64,000 bases of DNA from Drosophila miranda (taxonomy: Eukaryota > Arthropoda > Insecta > Diptera > Drosophilidae). The stretch is from positions 2,418,001 to 2,482,000 of the forward strand of contig NC_046675.1 of assembly GCF_003369915.1 (NCBI RefSeq), given 5' to 3'. The notes under the pieces are model-generated. The model was given only the letters and a program-made list of their open reading frames with translations, did not search any database and was not told the origin of the DNA. Of the stretch, positions 1-11,186 are shown in pieces. The position numbers were made by a program, and so were the translations under genes. The number at the start of each line of letters is the position of its first letter. Within the stretch, counting starts at the first letter, position 1.

Positions 1-1998
1 CCCAAGCGGCGCACAAGTTCCGCGCCCTGCCCAAGAGCTACGACATCAAGAGCATCATGGACTCGTGGACCCTGCAAACAGGGTAAGGACTACAAAATCG
101 AAACTCTTTTATTTCTAATTCTTAAACCCCTGCGATCTTCCAGCTATCCCGTGATTAATGTCACTCGGGATTACGGCGGCAAGAGTGCCAAGCTCAGCCA
201 GGAGCGCTATCTGCTCAACACTCAGATCTCGAGGGAACATCGCGGCGGCTGCTGGTGGGTGCCTCTCAGCTACACCACCCAGGGGGAGCAGGACTTCAAC
301 AACACGGCGCCCAAGGCCTGGATGGAGTGCGGCAAGACCGGCGAGAGTCTGTCCAAGACCATACAGGACCTGCCCGGTGCCGATCAGTGGGTGATCTTCA
401 ATACCCAGCTGTCGACGCTCTATAAAGTGAACTACGATTCGCACAACTGGAAGCTGCTGATCGAGACCCTCACCGAAGGCGACTTCGAGAGGATCCATGT
501 GATCAATCGGGCCCAGCTGATCGACGATGCCTTGTACCTGGCCTGGACCGGCGAACAGGACTACGAGATCGCCATGCGACTGATCGAATATCTGCAGCGG
601 GAGCGCGAGTATCTGCCCTGGAAGTCGGCCTTCGAGAACCTGAAGCGTGTGAGCCGCATCTTGCGACAGACGCCAGAGTTTGAGTTCTTCAAGGTAAATT
701 GAGATATTCCCGAGTCCCCTCTATAGTATGTTTATTGTGAATCCTGCACTCGGCCTAACCTCTGGCTCTCCATTCTCATTTGTATTTCGAAACGAAACTA
801 TCTTAAAATTGCTCTCACACACCCAACCAACCAACCAAACCTCCATCCACAAAACTCCACTCCACTGCCATTGGGGGCCAAACGAAAAGTTGTTTTTTGT
901 CGTAAGTCTGGGCATGACGTAAGAACAAACAAGACTGAGAATATAGTCGTGTAATCCGACTATAAAATACCCGGTACTCGCATTGCTTTACATATATATA
1001 CTGCTTATCCGAAAGATGTGATACTCGGCAGATCGTTAGATGAAAAATACAGCTGTAAATTGCATTTTGGAACGTAACATGTACGAATACCGGGTATTAA
1101 TGTGTTTCCTAGAGACCATATAACGCTTACTTAATATCCATTAACCGAAATAAACCCTCTCCGCTCCCGCAGCGTTACATTAAGAAGCTGGTTACACCGA
1201 TCTACCTGCATTTGAACGGCCTCAACGACACATTCAGCGGCATACAGCAGCAGGATCAGATTCTGCTCAAGACCATGGTCGCCAATTGGGCGTGCCAGTA
1301 CCAGGTTGCCGACTGTGTGCCTCTTGCCCTGCAATACTACCGCAGCTGGCGATCGGAGGCGGATCCGGACGAGACGAACCCGGTGCCGCTCAATCTGAGG
1401 AGCACCGTGTACTGCACCTCCATCAAATATGGCACGGATGCGGACTGGGATTTCCTTTGGACCCGCTACAAGAAGTCGAATGTGGCTGCCGAGAAGCGTA
1501 CCATTCTGACCTCCCTGGGCTGCTCGCGAGAGGTGTGGGTGCTGCAGCGCTATCTGGAAATGGCCTACGATCCCAACCAGGCCATACGCAAGCAGGACTC
1601 GATGTGGGCCTTCCAGGCGATCGCGTTCAACGAAGTGGGCTTCCTGCTGGCCAAGAAATACTTCATGGACAATGTGAACTTCCTTTACAAGTTGTAAGTC
1701 TTACGAATAGCCCATGCGGATGAGCATCATTTGCTAACACAGCCTTGAAAAACCTTGTTTATGTTTCAGCTACTATCCGATTACGAAGGATATGGGTCGT
1801 CTGTTGACGCCCTTCTCGGAGCAGGTCTTCACCCAGAGCGACTTCAATGAGTTCAGGAACTTTGTCCTGCTGTCACGAGACTCGCTCAAGGGCCTGGAGC
1901 AGGCCATTCAACAGACCCTCGAGACGATGCTCACCAACGTGCAATGGAAGGAGCGCAACTACCACCAAATGTCGCGCTCCATTCAGAAGCTCCTCTAA
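1..1998 (+). CDS. M1-family aminopeptidase, C-terminal part (5' truncated by window edge)
   Basis: Partial gene; coding exons are <1..82, 144..693, 1173..1693 and 1770..1998, with reading frame starting at base 3. All joints have GT/AG ends and keep frame (phases 2, 0, 2). The encoded segment is the helical ERAP1-type C-terminal domain of gluzincin aminopeptidases, starting near the phrase IMDSWTLQTGYPVINVTR; the zinc-binding HEXXH part lies left of the window. It aligns block by block with the complete neighbour at 2655-5737 (WVIFN, GLYKVNYD/TLYKVNYD, NRAQL, AVYCT/TVYCT), so the two are tandem paralogues. The family trims N-terminal residues from peptides, typically at the gut surface or secreted. 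The protein ends shortly after NVQWKERNYHQM with no hydrophobic tail, so I see no GPI anchor signal. The third intron-spanning gap (694-1172) is unusually long for this gene and contains a repeat remnant. Confidence 0.9.
935..1100. repeat. Helitron/DINE-like repeat remnant in aminopeptidase intron
   Basis: The long intron contains a perfect 8-bp hairpin (TATAGTCG at 942-949, CGACTATA at 957-964) followed by AATACCCGGTA at 966-976, and its exact reverse complement TACCGGGTATT at 1088-1098. The same hairpin plus AATACCCG layout recurs at 28990-29250. The phrase ATACCCGGTACTCG recalls the DINE-1/INE-1 non-autonomous Helitrons of Drosophila, but family membership is inferred from memory. Confidence 0.5.
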
Positions 1999-2110
1999 GC
2001 CAGTGTCCGTGTCCGGCCCCAGCCCAATGCAGTCCAGCTCTCATCAGCTCATTGACGAAGGAATCTCTTCAGCTAAGCAGGAATACGATATATACATTTA
2101 GAAATGCTCT

Positions 2111-2116
2111 AATAAA
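2111..2116 (+). terminator. poly(A) signal of the first aminopeptidase
   Basis: AATAAA lies 113 bp after the stop codon at 1998 and before the TATA box of the next gene, giving a short 3' UTR. Confidence 0.7.
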
Positions 2117-2289
2117 CTATTTAATACTATCGTACAAGTATTATCCAAGTATATCCGCAATGAAGATTCCGTTCAATTTCTGTGTAGGGTATGCCTCCCC
2201 GGAGATGCCTGCTCATTGCCTGATTGAGTAGGGGGCCTGGTCGTTAAATTCCCTCTAATTGAAAGCTGGTTCACATTCTGAGTATGGGG

Positions 2290-2297
2290 TATAAAAG
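2290..2297 (+). promoter_or_regulatory. TATA box of the second aminopeptidase
   Basis: TATAAAAG in a GC-flanked context, with an initiator-like TTAGTT about 31 bp downstream near 2321. Transcription from there would leave a 5' UTR of about 330 nt before the ATG at 2655. A TATA promoter fits a tissue-restricted digestive enzyme rather than a housekeeping gene. Confidence 0.6.
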
Positions 2298-2654
2298 GCA
2301 TAGGTTGTCCCGACTTGAGCTTAGTTGATTTGTATCGAGTGCCAGTGAAAGTGAATTCAAGTGAAGGATCATAAAGAAAGTTACACCAAATATATATAAG
2401 GGATTCAGTTATCCTAAGAAATTATTTCAGGGACACAGTGCAAGGACCTGAAAGGACCTAAAAGATAAAGACTCTACCGAGTGTAGAATATGGATGTGGA
2501 CATTGTGCCTTAAACTGTGATTCGGATAAGGAATTATGCGGTCCAAACGAAGGATATTCAAAGTATATTCCGACACTCATATTGATTATTGTTTTAAGGA
2601 CTTAGAAGACTCTTAGTTAAAATTTAAAGGGAAAACTCTTCGTACATCCTAGTC

Positions 2655-5600
2655 ATGCCGGGTCTTTTGTATTCTCTGATTTGTTGTGGATTGTTCTGTT
2701 TACCGCTATGCGGATCTGAATACACCTATCCCCGGCTGCCGAAATCGGTGAAACCCTTGAGCTACAACCTAAAGGTTCTCACCCATCTGCATGGACCCAA
2801 GAAATTCACCTTCGAAGGCGAAGTCCACATTCAATTCGTGACCCGAGTCGAAACAGACAATATAACGCTACATGTCGGAAATATTACGATCCACGAATCC
2901 AAAATTAAAATAATTGCCCTAGATGGCAATGACACCGCATTTGAGCTCGATGGAACTGGAGAAGTTCCGGAGAGACAATACTATATGTTGTACGTGAATG
3001 TGAAGTTTGTACCCGATGTGGTCTACGAGCTGAGAATGGCCTTCTCCGGCGATATAATTGAGGCCGGAGATGGCTACTATTGGAATAAGTACACGGACCG
3101 ACAGAACGATACCAGGTACAGCCTCCTTAGATGGTGCGTATAAAGACTACACCCATCAAGTGTCCTTGCAGATTTTTGACGGCCACTCAGTTCCAGCCAA
3201 CACTCGCGCGGGATGTGTTTCCCTGTTTCGATGAGCCCAGTCTGAAGGCGAATTTTACCATCATATTGGGTCACGACAAGGCCTATCACTCGCTCAGCAA
3301 TATGCCCGTTAAAAAAATCACTCCACAGTAAGTTCTTTGAAAGGGGATCTTTGGAACTCAGTCAGGATATTACGAGAATTTTTCGTACAGCCCTGAGCTG
3401 CACAAATACGTTTGGACTGAATTTGAGGAGACCGTTCCTATGCCCACCTACCTGGTGGCCTTCTCCGTGAACGACTTTGATCATACAACGACGATAAAGT
3501 CCGACAGCGGTGTGGAGTTTCGCTCCTGGGCCCGTCACGACACCAACGCCACGACCCTGGCTGCCATGATATATGGCAATGTAATGGGCTTCCAGGTTTT
3601 GCAGAGTCTGGAGACACTGTTCGGGATCAACTACGCCCTGCCGAAGATGGATCAGATGGCCGTGCCCAACTATACGGGAGCGATGGAACACTGGGGCCTG
3701 GTCACCTACCAGGAATCGCGGATCTTCTGCACAGACGATACGACGGTCGCTGACCGACACGCAATCGCAGGGATGGTGGCCCATGAGATGGCCCATCAGT
3801 GGTTCGGTAATCTGGTGACGGCCAAGTGGTGGTCGGATGTGTGGCTCAACGAGGGGTTTGCCTCGTACCTTGGCTGCTATGTCCTGCAAGATCTGATGCC
3901 TAATCAAGATCCTTGCGAGCACACGATTGTCACGAGTCTGCGCACGATTTTCAGTGAGGATGCGAACAACAACTCGCAGAGTTTCTCGCGATCCGTAATG
4001 GACGGCGATGAGATCAGCGCCACCTTCGACGAGTTCTCCTACGGGAAAGGTGGCATTGTCTTTCGAATGCTGCACCACTTTCTGGGCAGCGACGCATTCA
4101 AGGCGGGCATGCGTGACTATCTGAAGCGGTTCGCCTACGGCAACGCAGGCAAGAAGGATCTTTGGGAGGCTTTCACTCGGGCAGCGGATGACAAACCTGA
4201 GCTGCCGGCCAACATCAGTGTGGCCACCATTATGAACTCGTGGACGAGGCAGCCGGGCTATCCGCTCATAAATGTCACCCGGAACTATGACACTGGCTCT
4301 GCGGATATCACGCAGCAGCGCTTCCTGCAGGATCAGCAGGAGGATACGCGGGAGGATTGCTGGTGGATACCACTCTCCTTCACTACGGCCAAGCGTTTGG
4401 ACTTTATGAACACCGAACCTCGCCATTGGTTCCAGTGTCCGAGCGATTCAGACTCCGGTACGGATTCTGTTCCAGATGTATTGACCATTCCATTGCACGT
4501 CTCGGCCCAGCAGTGGGTCATCTTCAATCTGCGTATTTCTGGCCTTTACAAAGTCAACTACGACAGGAAGAACTGGGAGCTTCTCGTTGACACCTTGAAC
4601 AGCGAACACTTCAGCAAGATTCACGCCCTGAACCGGGCCCAGCTGGTCGACGATTCCCTCCTTCTGGCCTGGAGCGGGTACATCCAGTACGATGTGGCCC
4701 TGCCACTGGTGAGGTATCTGAGCCGGGAGCTGGAGGCTGTGCCCTGGCTGATGGCCATGGCCAGTCTACAGAAACTGACCAGCATCATGAGGCGCACAGC
4801 CCACTATCCCAGCTTCAGGGTAAGCATCTCGAGGACACTCTGTCCTGTGTGTCGCCTCTACACCCAGGTTCATTGCAGGGCTTTGCACAGCTGATAACGA
4901 CTCCCATCTACAAGCATCTTGGGGGACTCAAAGACAAGAGGGATCTGAGCCTCAAAAAGCAAATCCTCAAGGCACAGCTCGTTTCGTGGGCCTGTGCGAA
5001 CAGGGTGGCACGCTGTATAAAGGATGCGAAGGATTTGTTTCTTCGCTGGCGATCGGCCAGCCTTCCGGACCAACACAATCCCATTCCCGTGGACCTCCGT
5101 CCTGCCGTATACTGCACGGCCATTGCCGAAGGCGATGAAATAAATTGGTACTTCCTGTGGCGGCGCTACAACAGTCCCAGCAATCTGCAGCCGCGTGGCA
5201 TGCTTCTGAGCGCCTTGGCGTGCACGCAGAGACCGTGGGTGGTGCTCAAGCTCTTGGATTTCATTATGCGACCGAAGGGCGTAATGCCCGATGAAGATGT
5301 TATTGCTGCCGTGGATTCGCTCACCAATCAGGATGTGGGCTTTCACATAGCCAAGGCCTATTTGATCGAACGTTTCACGGGAACCTTACCGTGAGTAACG
5401 AAAGCAGTGCAGCTCCATCAGAACTGTCTCCCAAGGTTATACTCCCAACAGCAAAAGCCGCAGGACCGTTGTGAATTTCACCCATCTGCTGATTGCCTTG
5501 ACCCGAAAGATCCACACCGAGAGCGATGCGCGATACTTTTCCGGCTTGATTCGACTGCACATTCCGAACATCCAGTCGGAGGAAATAATGTATAGGCTCC

Positions 5601-5737
5601 GGCAGGCCGTGAGCACGATGGTGGGCAACGTTAAATGGCGGGCACGCCATGCCAAGACTGCGGCCAGTGCACTCCGGAAGGCTATGAAGTACAAGGACAC
5701 AGAGGAGGTGGTAAGAGTGGAGGAGTATGGGGGTTAG
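2655..5737 (+). CDS. M1-family zinc aminopeptidase (secreted, complete)
   Basis: Coding exons are 2655..3115, 3172..3327, 3391..4819, 4879..5390 and 5452..5737 (2844 nt, 947 aa), all GT-AG and in frame. A hydrophobic signal peptide covers about residues 1-20. The catalytic domain carries the zinc site HEMAH at about 337-341 and the third ligand Glu about 360 in WLNEGFASY, with the usual spacing. The exopeptidase motif is GAMEH at about 302-306 instead of GAMEN. A C-terminal ERAP1-like domain follows. The length matches secreted or membrane aminopeptidase N proteins of insects; no GPI-type hydrophobic tail is visible, so a soluble extracellular enzyme is likely. It removes N-terminal amino acids from peptides, presumably in the gut. 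It sits 650 bp after a paralogue in the same direction, a local tandem duplication. Which D. melanogaster cluster member is the orthologue I cannot tell. Confidence 0.93.
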
Positions 5738-7647
5738 AAATGTACCGATACGAGTGCTACATATATGTAGATGTTGTATATTTCGTATATTTAGTTAAGC
5801 TAGAACATGCTAATCCATAATGAACATAAATATAACTGGATTTCCTTCCATAATCATACATACATGTGTGTGTGTGTGTGTGTGTGGTTGTGTGTGTGTT
5901 CGGAATCGGTTGATCCTGTTTGATCATCTGTATTTAAATGTTAATGTAAATGTTACAAATTACAATGTACATAATTATTTGCTTTGTAAATGTTAATATC
6001 ACTATAGCAGCGCTCTTGGAAAAAATAGAAGGAGAACCTAAACGGAAACTAGTAAGTATAACTAGAAGTAAAACTAGAGACTAAGGATAATAATGCGAAT
6101 GGAGAAACTAAATCTAATTACTCAGCCAGGCTTCGTTTTTCACATTCACAAAAGTTTTCCGACATAAATTGGGGCTCCCGTTTTCACATTCCGCAAGATT
6201 TATTCGTTTTCAAACATTTTCGTTGTCGAAATGAAAAGTAAACGGCAATTTATACAACAAAACGAACCTTAATTGCAAAAGGAAAAAATAGATGACTTAT
6301 TATTGCAAACAGCAAAAATATGTGAAAACTGGATAGCCTTAAAACGAAAACGAATCCGAAAAAGTAAATGAAAAACGGAACCTGACTGACTAAAAATATT
6401 GCATAAGTGTGTGTGGGTGTGTTTGTGTGTGTGTGTGTGTGGTGTGTGTGCTATTATTATTGGTATTTGATATAATTATTAAATCTATTTATCAATGTTA
6501 CATTATGTGTCGTGTGTGTCTGTGGATGTAGTTCCTCTGTTTTTTGTTTTTTTTTTTTTTCATCATGAAAACATTTGTATAAACTATGCACTCAAATTTT
6601 ATAACAATTCTCAGTTGTTCCATCTTGATGCTGTTTCTCTCGGATCCGATCATCCGTTCCATATTATATTCCTCTGGCTGCTTGCCGCTTGCTGCGTGTT
6701 CCTATGCGTTTAACAACTATTCAACACTTCGTATATATATGCATGCGGATCCGTGAACATATATATCCACTTAAATATATATGTATGTATATGCATATGT
6801 GTAGCTCATTGTTTACAATAAACCGTTCCATTTACTAGATGTATACTTGATGCTGTAATTATTACAGATTGATTTGCTGCCTGCCTGTCTGCTGCCTGCT
6901 TTGTTCTATGAGAATATCGGAGATTATTCCATATTACATACATATACATATATTATTATTATCATTATTATTATTATTATTATTACAACATTCGCTTTTA
7001 AAGACGCTATTGAATCAAAGGTTTCGTTTTTTATTATTATGTGTATTATTACTTTTGGGACTTAATTTATGCACGAGTATATCGAAAATGTTGTGTTGCG
7101 TGTTGCATGTTGCATGTTGCATGTTGCATGTTGCGTGTTGCGTGTTGCTTCAGTTACATTCAGTGGTGCAGCAAAACAATTCTAGACCGCGTCCGTTCTC
7201 GGCGTTTAAATTCGTGTTCCGTTTACGCAGCATTTTGTTTTGAACATTTAAATAACACAACGATTGAATGCCAAATGAAATGCAAATGTTATGGCAAACA
7301 GAACGAAGAACTGATAACCGATAGCCCCACACTCTGTGGAAATGGAACGTATAACCCATTCCGATCCAGTCGAGAGTGAAGAGTGGAAACAGATTACTTT
7401 TACAGGGCATGCAAAGAGGGGCGTGGGGGAGGCATCAGTCAAACCGCTGGTTAGTTATGTTAATGATAGTTATGCATGTAGATAAACGATAGATCTTAGT
7501 ACGATTATATTGTTTAACAAACAGACTTCTTCTTCTTATTATATTACTCTAGAGACATCCACATATGCGATCCAATCCTATCAGTATGCAATACATATGT
7601 ATGCTTGTATATTAATGCTGCTGCTTCCAGGGCTTTCCCGAACACCC
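5738..7647. other. Intergenic region and probable Usp1 3' UTR
   Basis: No credible coding sequence. It contains (TG)n runs at about 5865-5899 and 6407-6450, a TTA run at 6951-6985 and a heptamer repeat at 7093-7148. A reverse-strand AATAAA (TTTATT at 7030-7035) would give Usp1 a 3' UTR of about 0.6 kb. Weak AT-rich poly(A)-like words after 5820 could serve the aminopeptidase. Confidence 0.6.
7093..7148. repeat. Heptamer tandem repeat (TTGCATG/TTGCGTG)
   Basis: About eight copies of a 7-bp unit TGTTGCA/TGTTGCG in perfect register, inside the likely Usp1 3' UTR or just downstream of it. Confidence 0.85.
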
Positions 7648-10600
7648 TCAAATCTTATGCGACCCTCCACCGCTGCCGGACAGAGCCTCATTCGACCAGG
7701 AGCTTTGCGATGACGCAAATGGCGGTGGCGTCGTCGAGGAGGATGCTGTGCCCGAGGGCTTCGATGGCGGCTGCAGATCGAATCGTGCATAGAACAGCAA
7801 GTATGGTGTTATGGTTATCTTCCGTGTTGGGGACAACAGCTCCTCGAACTCCCGCTGGGTCATCGCCTTGATTTTGTCGTCATCGCACATGTACCAAATC
7901 GGATCCGTGCCGCCGTGGGCATAGTTCGCCTTGACACCGCCACGTCCCGTACTGCCGTAGCCCGTGGGATAGTTTGGCACCACACTGCTGCTGTTGATGC
8001 CGCCGCTGCCTGCCGCCCCACTGCCACTTCCATGGCTGAGATTGCTATTGCTGCCGTTCTGCAGGGACTCCTCGCTGAAGTCACTACAGCTGGCCGAGTT
8101 GCTGTTGCCGGCGGTGGCGGCACTTGGTTGCTGGCTGCAGCACAGGCGCATGGCACAGCAGCTCACGCCGTGGCAGGTGGTGTTAATGCTGAGCTTGCCA
8201 ATGCCATTGGTGATGTTCTTGCTGCTGATTCCATTCAGTTGCTTTACATTTTTGCTCATGTCCCCGCTGCTCGAGGCCTTGCTGCGTCCGAATTTCATTT
8301 TCTTTATCAGACTAGTGCCAGAGGAGGCCAGTACCAAGGCAGCCGCCGCCACGGGCGTACTGGCCACGTGGCTGCTGCCATTGTTTGGCGCCGCACTCTC
8401 ACTGGAAGCCGCCGCCGCCTGCTGCGTCTGCGATCCCGACACTGTGTTCCGACGATCCTTTGGGCAGTTTATATAGTCACTGGGCAGATCCAGGAAGCAC
8501 GTGTACGCAATGTAATGGCCCACTGTAAGGGTGGCGCCCACATGGGTTATCACACTGTACAGCTTGTACACGTGCAGCTTGTTGCCGTCGCTCAGCTCGC
8601 AGCACTTGGCGCAGAAGCACGGGAGTGTAAAGGCCGTGGGCACATACGTGCTCACCTTCTCCATGCCTCCCGAGAAGCGATTCAGCTGAATGACCAGCAA
8701 TCGAGGCAGCACTTCGTACGAGATGGACCGTATGGCCTCGGTGTAGCCGGTGCACTGATTGCAACTGTATTTGTTCTCACCCCGAAAGTACTCCTTTGTG
8801 ATGCAAGAATTCTGAAAGAAGAACTTTGAAAATTAAGCCGATTCAGTGGATTCGTTTGCTCGACCTCTCTCACCTGAATGTAGGTGCTGGGCTTGTCCTG
8901 GAGGTCGGCATTGTCGTAGCCAGATATCGGCACAGGCACGGAGATGTCGAGCATGCCCTGCTTTTGCTTCGTGACCGTCTCACAGCTGAGACACTTGGTG
9001 GTCAGCACCACAGTGCCCTCAAAGTCGGCACTGAAGAAGTTCAGATGCAGATCCCGTATGCGGTCCTCCAATCGCATGTTGTTCTTCAGCGCACTGGCCG
9101 GGTTCATTTCATCGTCGCTCGAGTATTTTCCGGTCGACGCCGGCTGCGAAACGGTCGGTGTTGCTGCCGGGGCCGCAACGCTGCTGGCGCCGCTGAGATC
9201 AACTGTATTCAAATAGAAGAGACTGTTTGCAGTGGAATGCGCCGGTGCCGCGGTGAGACCACCCGCCGTCGGACTGTTGTCCTTCAGCGGTGACTGTATA
9301 CGCGTCGATTTCGATGACTTGACCTCATCTTTTCTCTTTGATTTTCGTGAGAAGAACGATGTTTTTGTCGTGGTTATTTGACTAGTGTTGCCATTGCCAG
9401 AGCTTGCCAGAGGCCCCGCGGTATCCGTACGCTCCTGGGCAGCCTCCGCAGAGTCCACCTCATCGGGATTGGCTATATAACTGAAGGGATAATGCATTTT
9501 ATAACTAAAGGAAGTCTGAAAAATGAAGAGTGAACCACTTACCCGTTTGCAATGACCTCGGGGCATTCGTCCACGGCCTTGATCAGAGCTTGGTTCGTTT
9601 CGCGTATACAGTTGAGAACGCACATGAGAAACTCGTGGGCGTCCTGCTGCTGGTTGCCCTCAAATGTGGAATTCACAACCTGTATGGCATGCAGCAGTGT
9701 GTCCGCATGGTAGGGCTCCGTCGAGTCGGCCATTTCGTTGCCATGCAGGCTGTTGTACAGCTCGTGCAGCTTCTCCGTGACCGACTGATAGGTTTCCTTG
9801 ATCGAGCTGGTGCTGGTGCTGCTGCCACTGACCCCGGCGCTGCTGCTGCCATTGGTGCTGCTGTTGTACTGCTCTGAGGTGGCCAGATCCTTGCTGCTCC
9901 AACTGCGTGCATGCTCCAGCTGCGTGGCACTCACGTTCCGCCCCAGCGAGGCCGACTTGGCGGTCTTCTGGCGCACTATAATCTGCTGCACCACGTTCAA
10001 GTCGTGGATCAGATGGTGCAGGTTGTGCAGAAAGAGTGGAGCAAAGCGTAGCGTGTACACCACCGAGTTCAAGTAGCATGTGTTGCCAATGTTGCAGAGG
10101 GTGCCCATTGAAGGAGCATGGTTGAGAGCGGCTCCACTGCCATTTAGGCCCGCCCCGACGCCCGTTGGATTGCTGCCCCCCGAAGATCCATAATACGGAT
10201 GGACCTGCAACTCCTGCGGCTCAATGTCACTCGAAGTGGCCGCACTGCCTGTCCGCAATCCATTGCCGCCATACCCGTTCGGCACGCGCCGCTCATCGGC
10301 GGTGCTCTGGAATCGACGGTCGAACAACGACATGGTGGCGTTCCTCTTACGGGTGGCACGTAATGATGGCTTCCCTGACGAATCGAGCTCAATTTGTGCC
10401 GCCGCAATAGCGGCCGCTGTTTCCGGGGAGTAGTTTTCACCGAGCCCGTTCAGTAGCCTGCCGCGTCGCGCGCGATTACGTCCACCGGCAACGCGTCGCT
10501 TCTTGCCGACGAATTTAAATTCCTCTTCTTCAATCAAATTCCAGAACGCCGGATTAAAATGCTCTGAAATGGTAGATCTCTCTTCAGATCGAGAACCGAT

Positions 10601-11186
10601 TGAGGACTGAGGAAGTGTGTAACCCACCTGGTTTGATGTACTCTGTGGATTCTGTGGGCGTCGGTGAGGCGACCTGTGTTGGCGGTGGCGTTGGTGTTGT
10701 CGGCACCTGCTTCGACCCCGCCTCGGTTGAATCTTTCGACTCTTGTCTCGATCGCAGGCAGCGGGATGTGTCCGCGATATAAACACGGCGCTGACGCTTT
10801 CGTTTGGGAGTTAGCGGCAATAGCTCGTCCCTATCTGGACCCACTACAGACGACGGCTCATCTACCGCTTGATCGACGACTTTATCGGCAACTTCGAATA
10901 TAGCAGGATATAGGACTACGAGCGGTAATGTGGGGGAAAGCCTTTCCGGCCTGGTTGTATCACCTGTGTCTGGATTAGCTGTCGTGGAAGAATCAACCTG
11001 CTCGACTATTTGCGGTTCCTCGATAGCCACCTGTGGTTGCTGCTGATCCGTGACCGTGACCGACTCACTGGGAATTTGGAGTTCGCTGCTGTCGTTGCAG
11101 CTTGTGTTTTTGTTGTTTGTGTCGTTGCTTGTAGGTGGAAGACTGGCTGGTTCCTCTTGACGCTCGTTTAAGTCATTTTCTTGCAT
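7648..11186 (-). CDS. Usp1: Ubiquitin carboxyl-terminal hydrolase, USP1-type
   Basis: Minus-strand exons in coding order are 11186..10628, 10563..9543, 9480..8874 and 8811..7648 (3351 nt, 1116 aa); introns are 62-68 bp with GT/AG ends and consistent phases. The Cys box is GTLCNIGNTCYLNS with catalytic Cys about 349, and the His box is VGHYIAY with His about 828; the domain closes with YLLFYAR. Paired CxxC zinc-finger ligands occur in CLSCET and CNQCTG. Long serine/asparagine/glycine-rich inserts split the catalytic domain and the first 300 residues are disordered and charged, as in USP1. USP1 with a WD-repeat partner removes ubiquitin from PCNA and FANCD2 in DNA damage tolerance; that role is known for the family, not shown here. 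A 3' splice acceptor AG directly upstream (11199-11200) suggests an intron in the 5' UTR. The neighbour eEF1gamma is divergent. Confidence 0.9.

Noticed and set aside
3362-4426. 354-codon frame antisense to the aminopeptidase
   Set aside because: Sense strand encodes the HEXXH catalytic domain; the antisense frame has no recognisable features.
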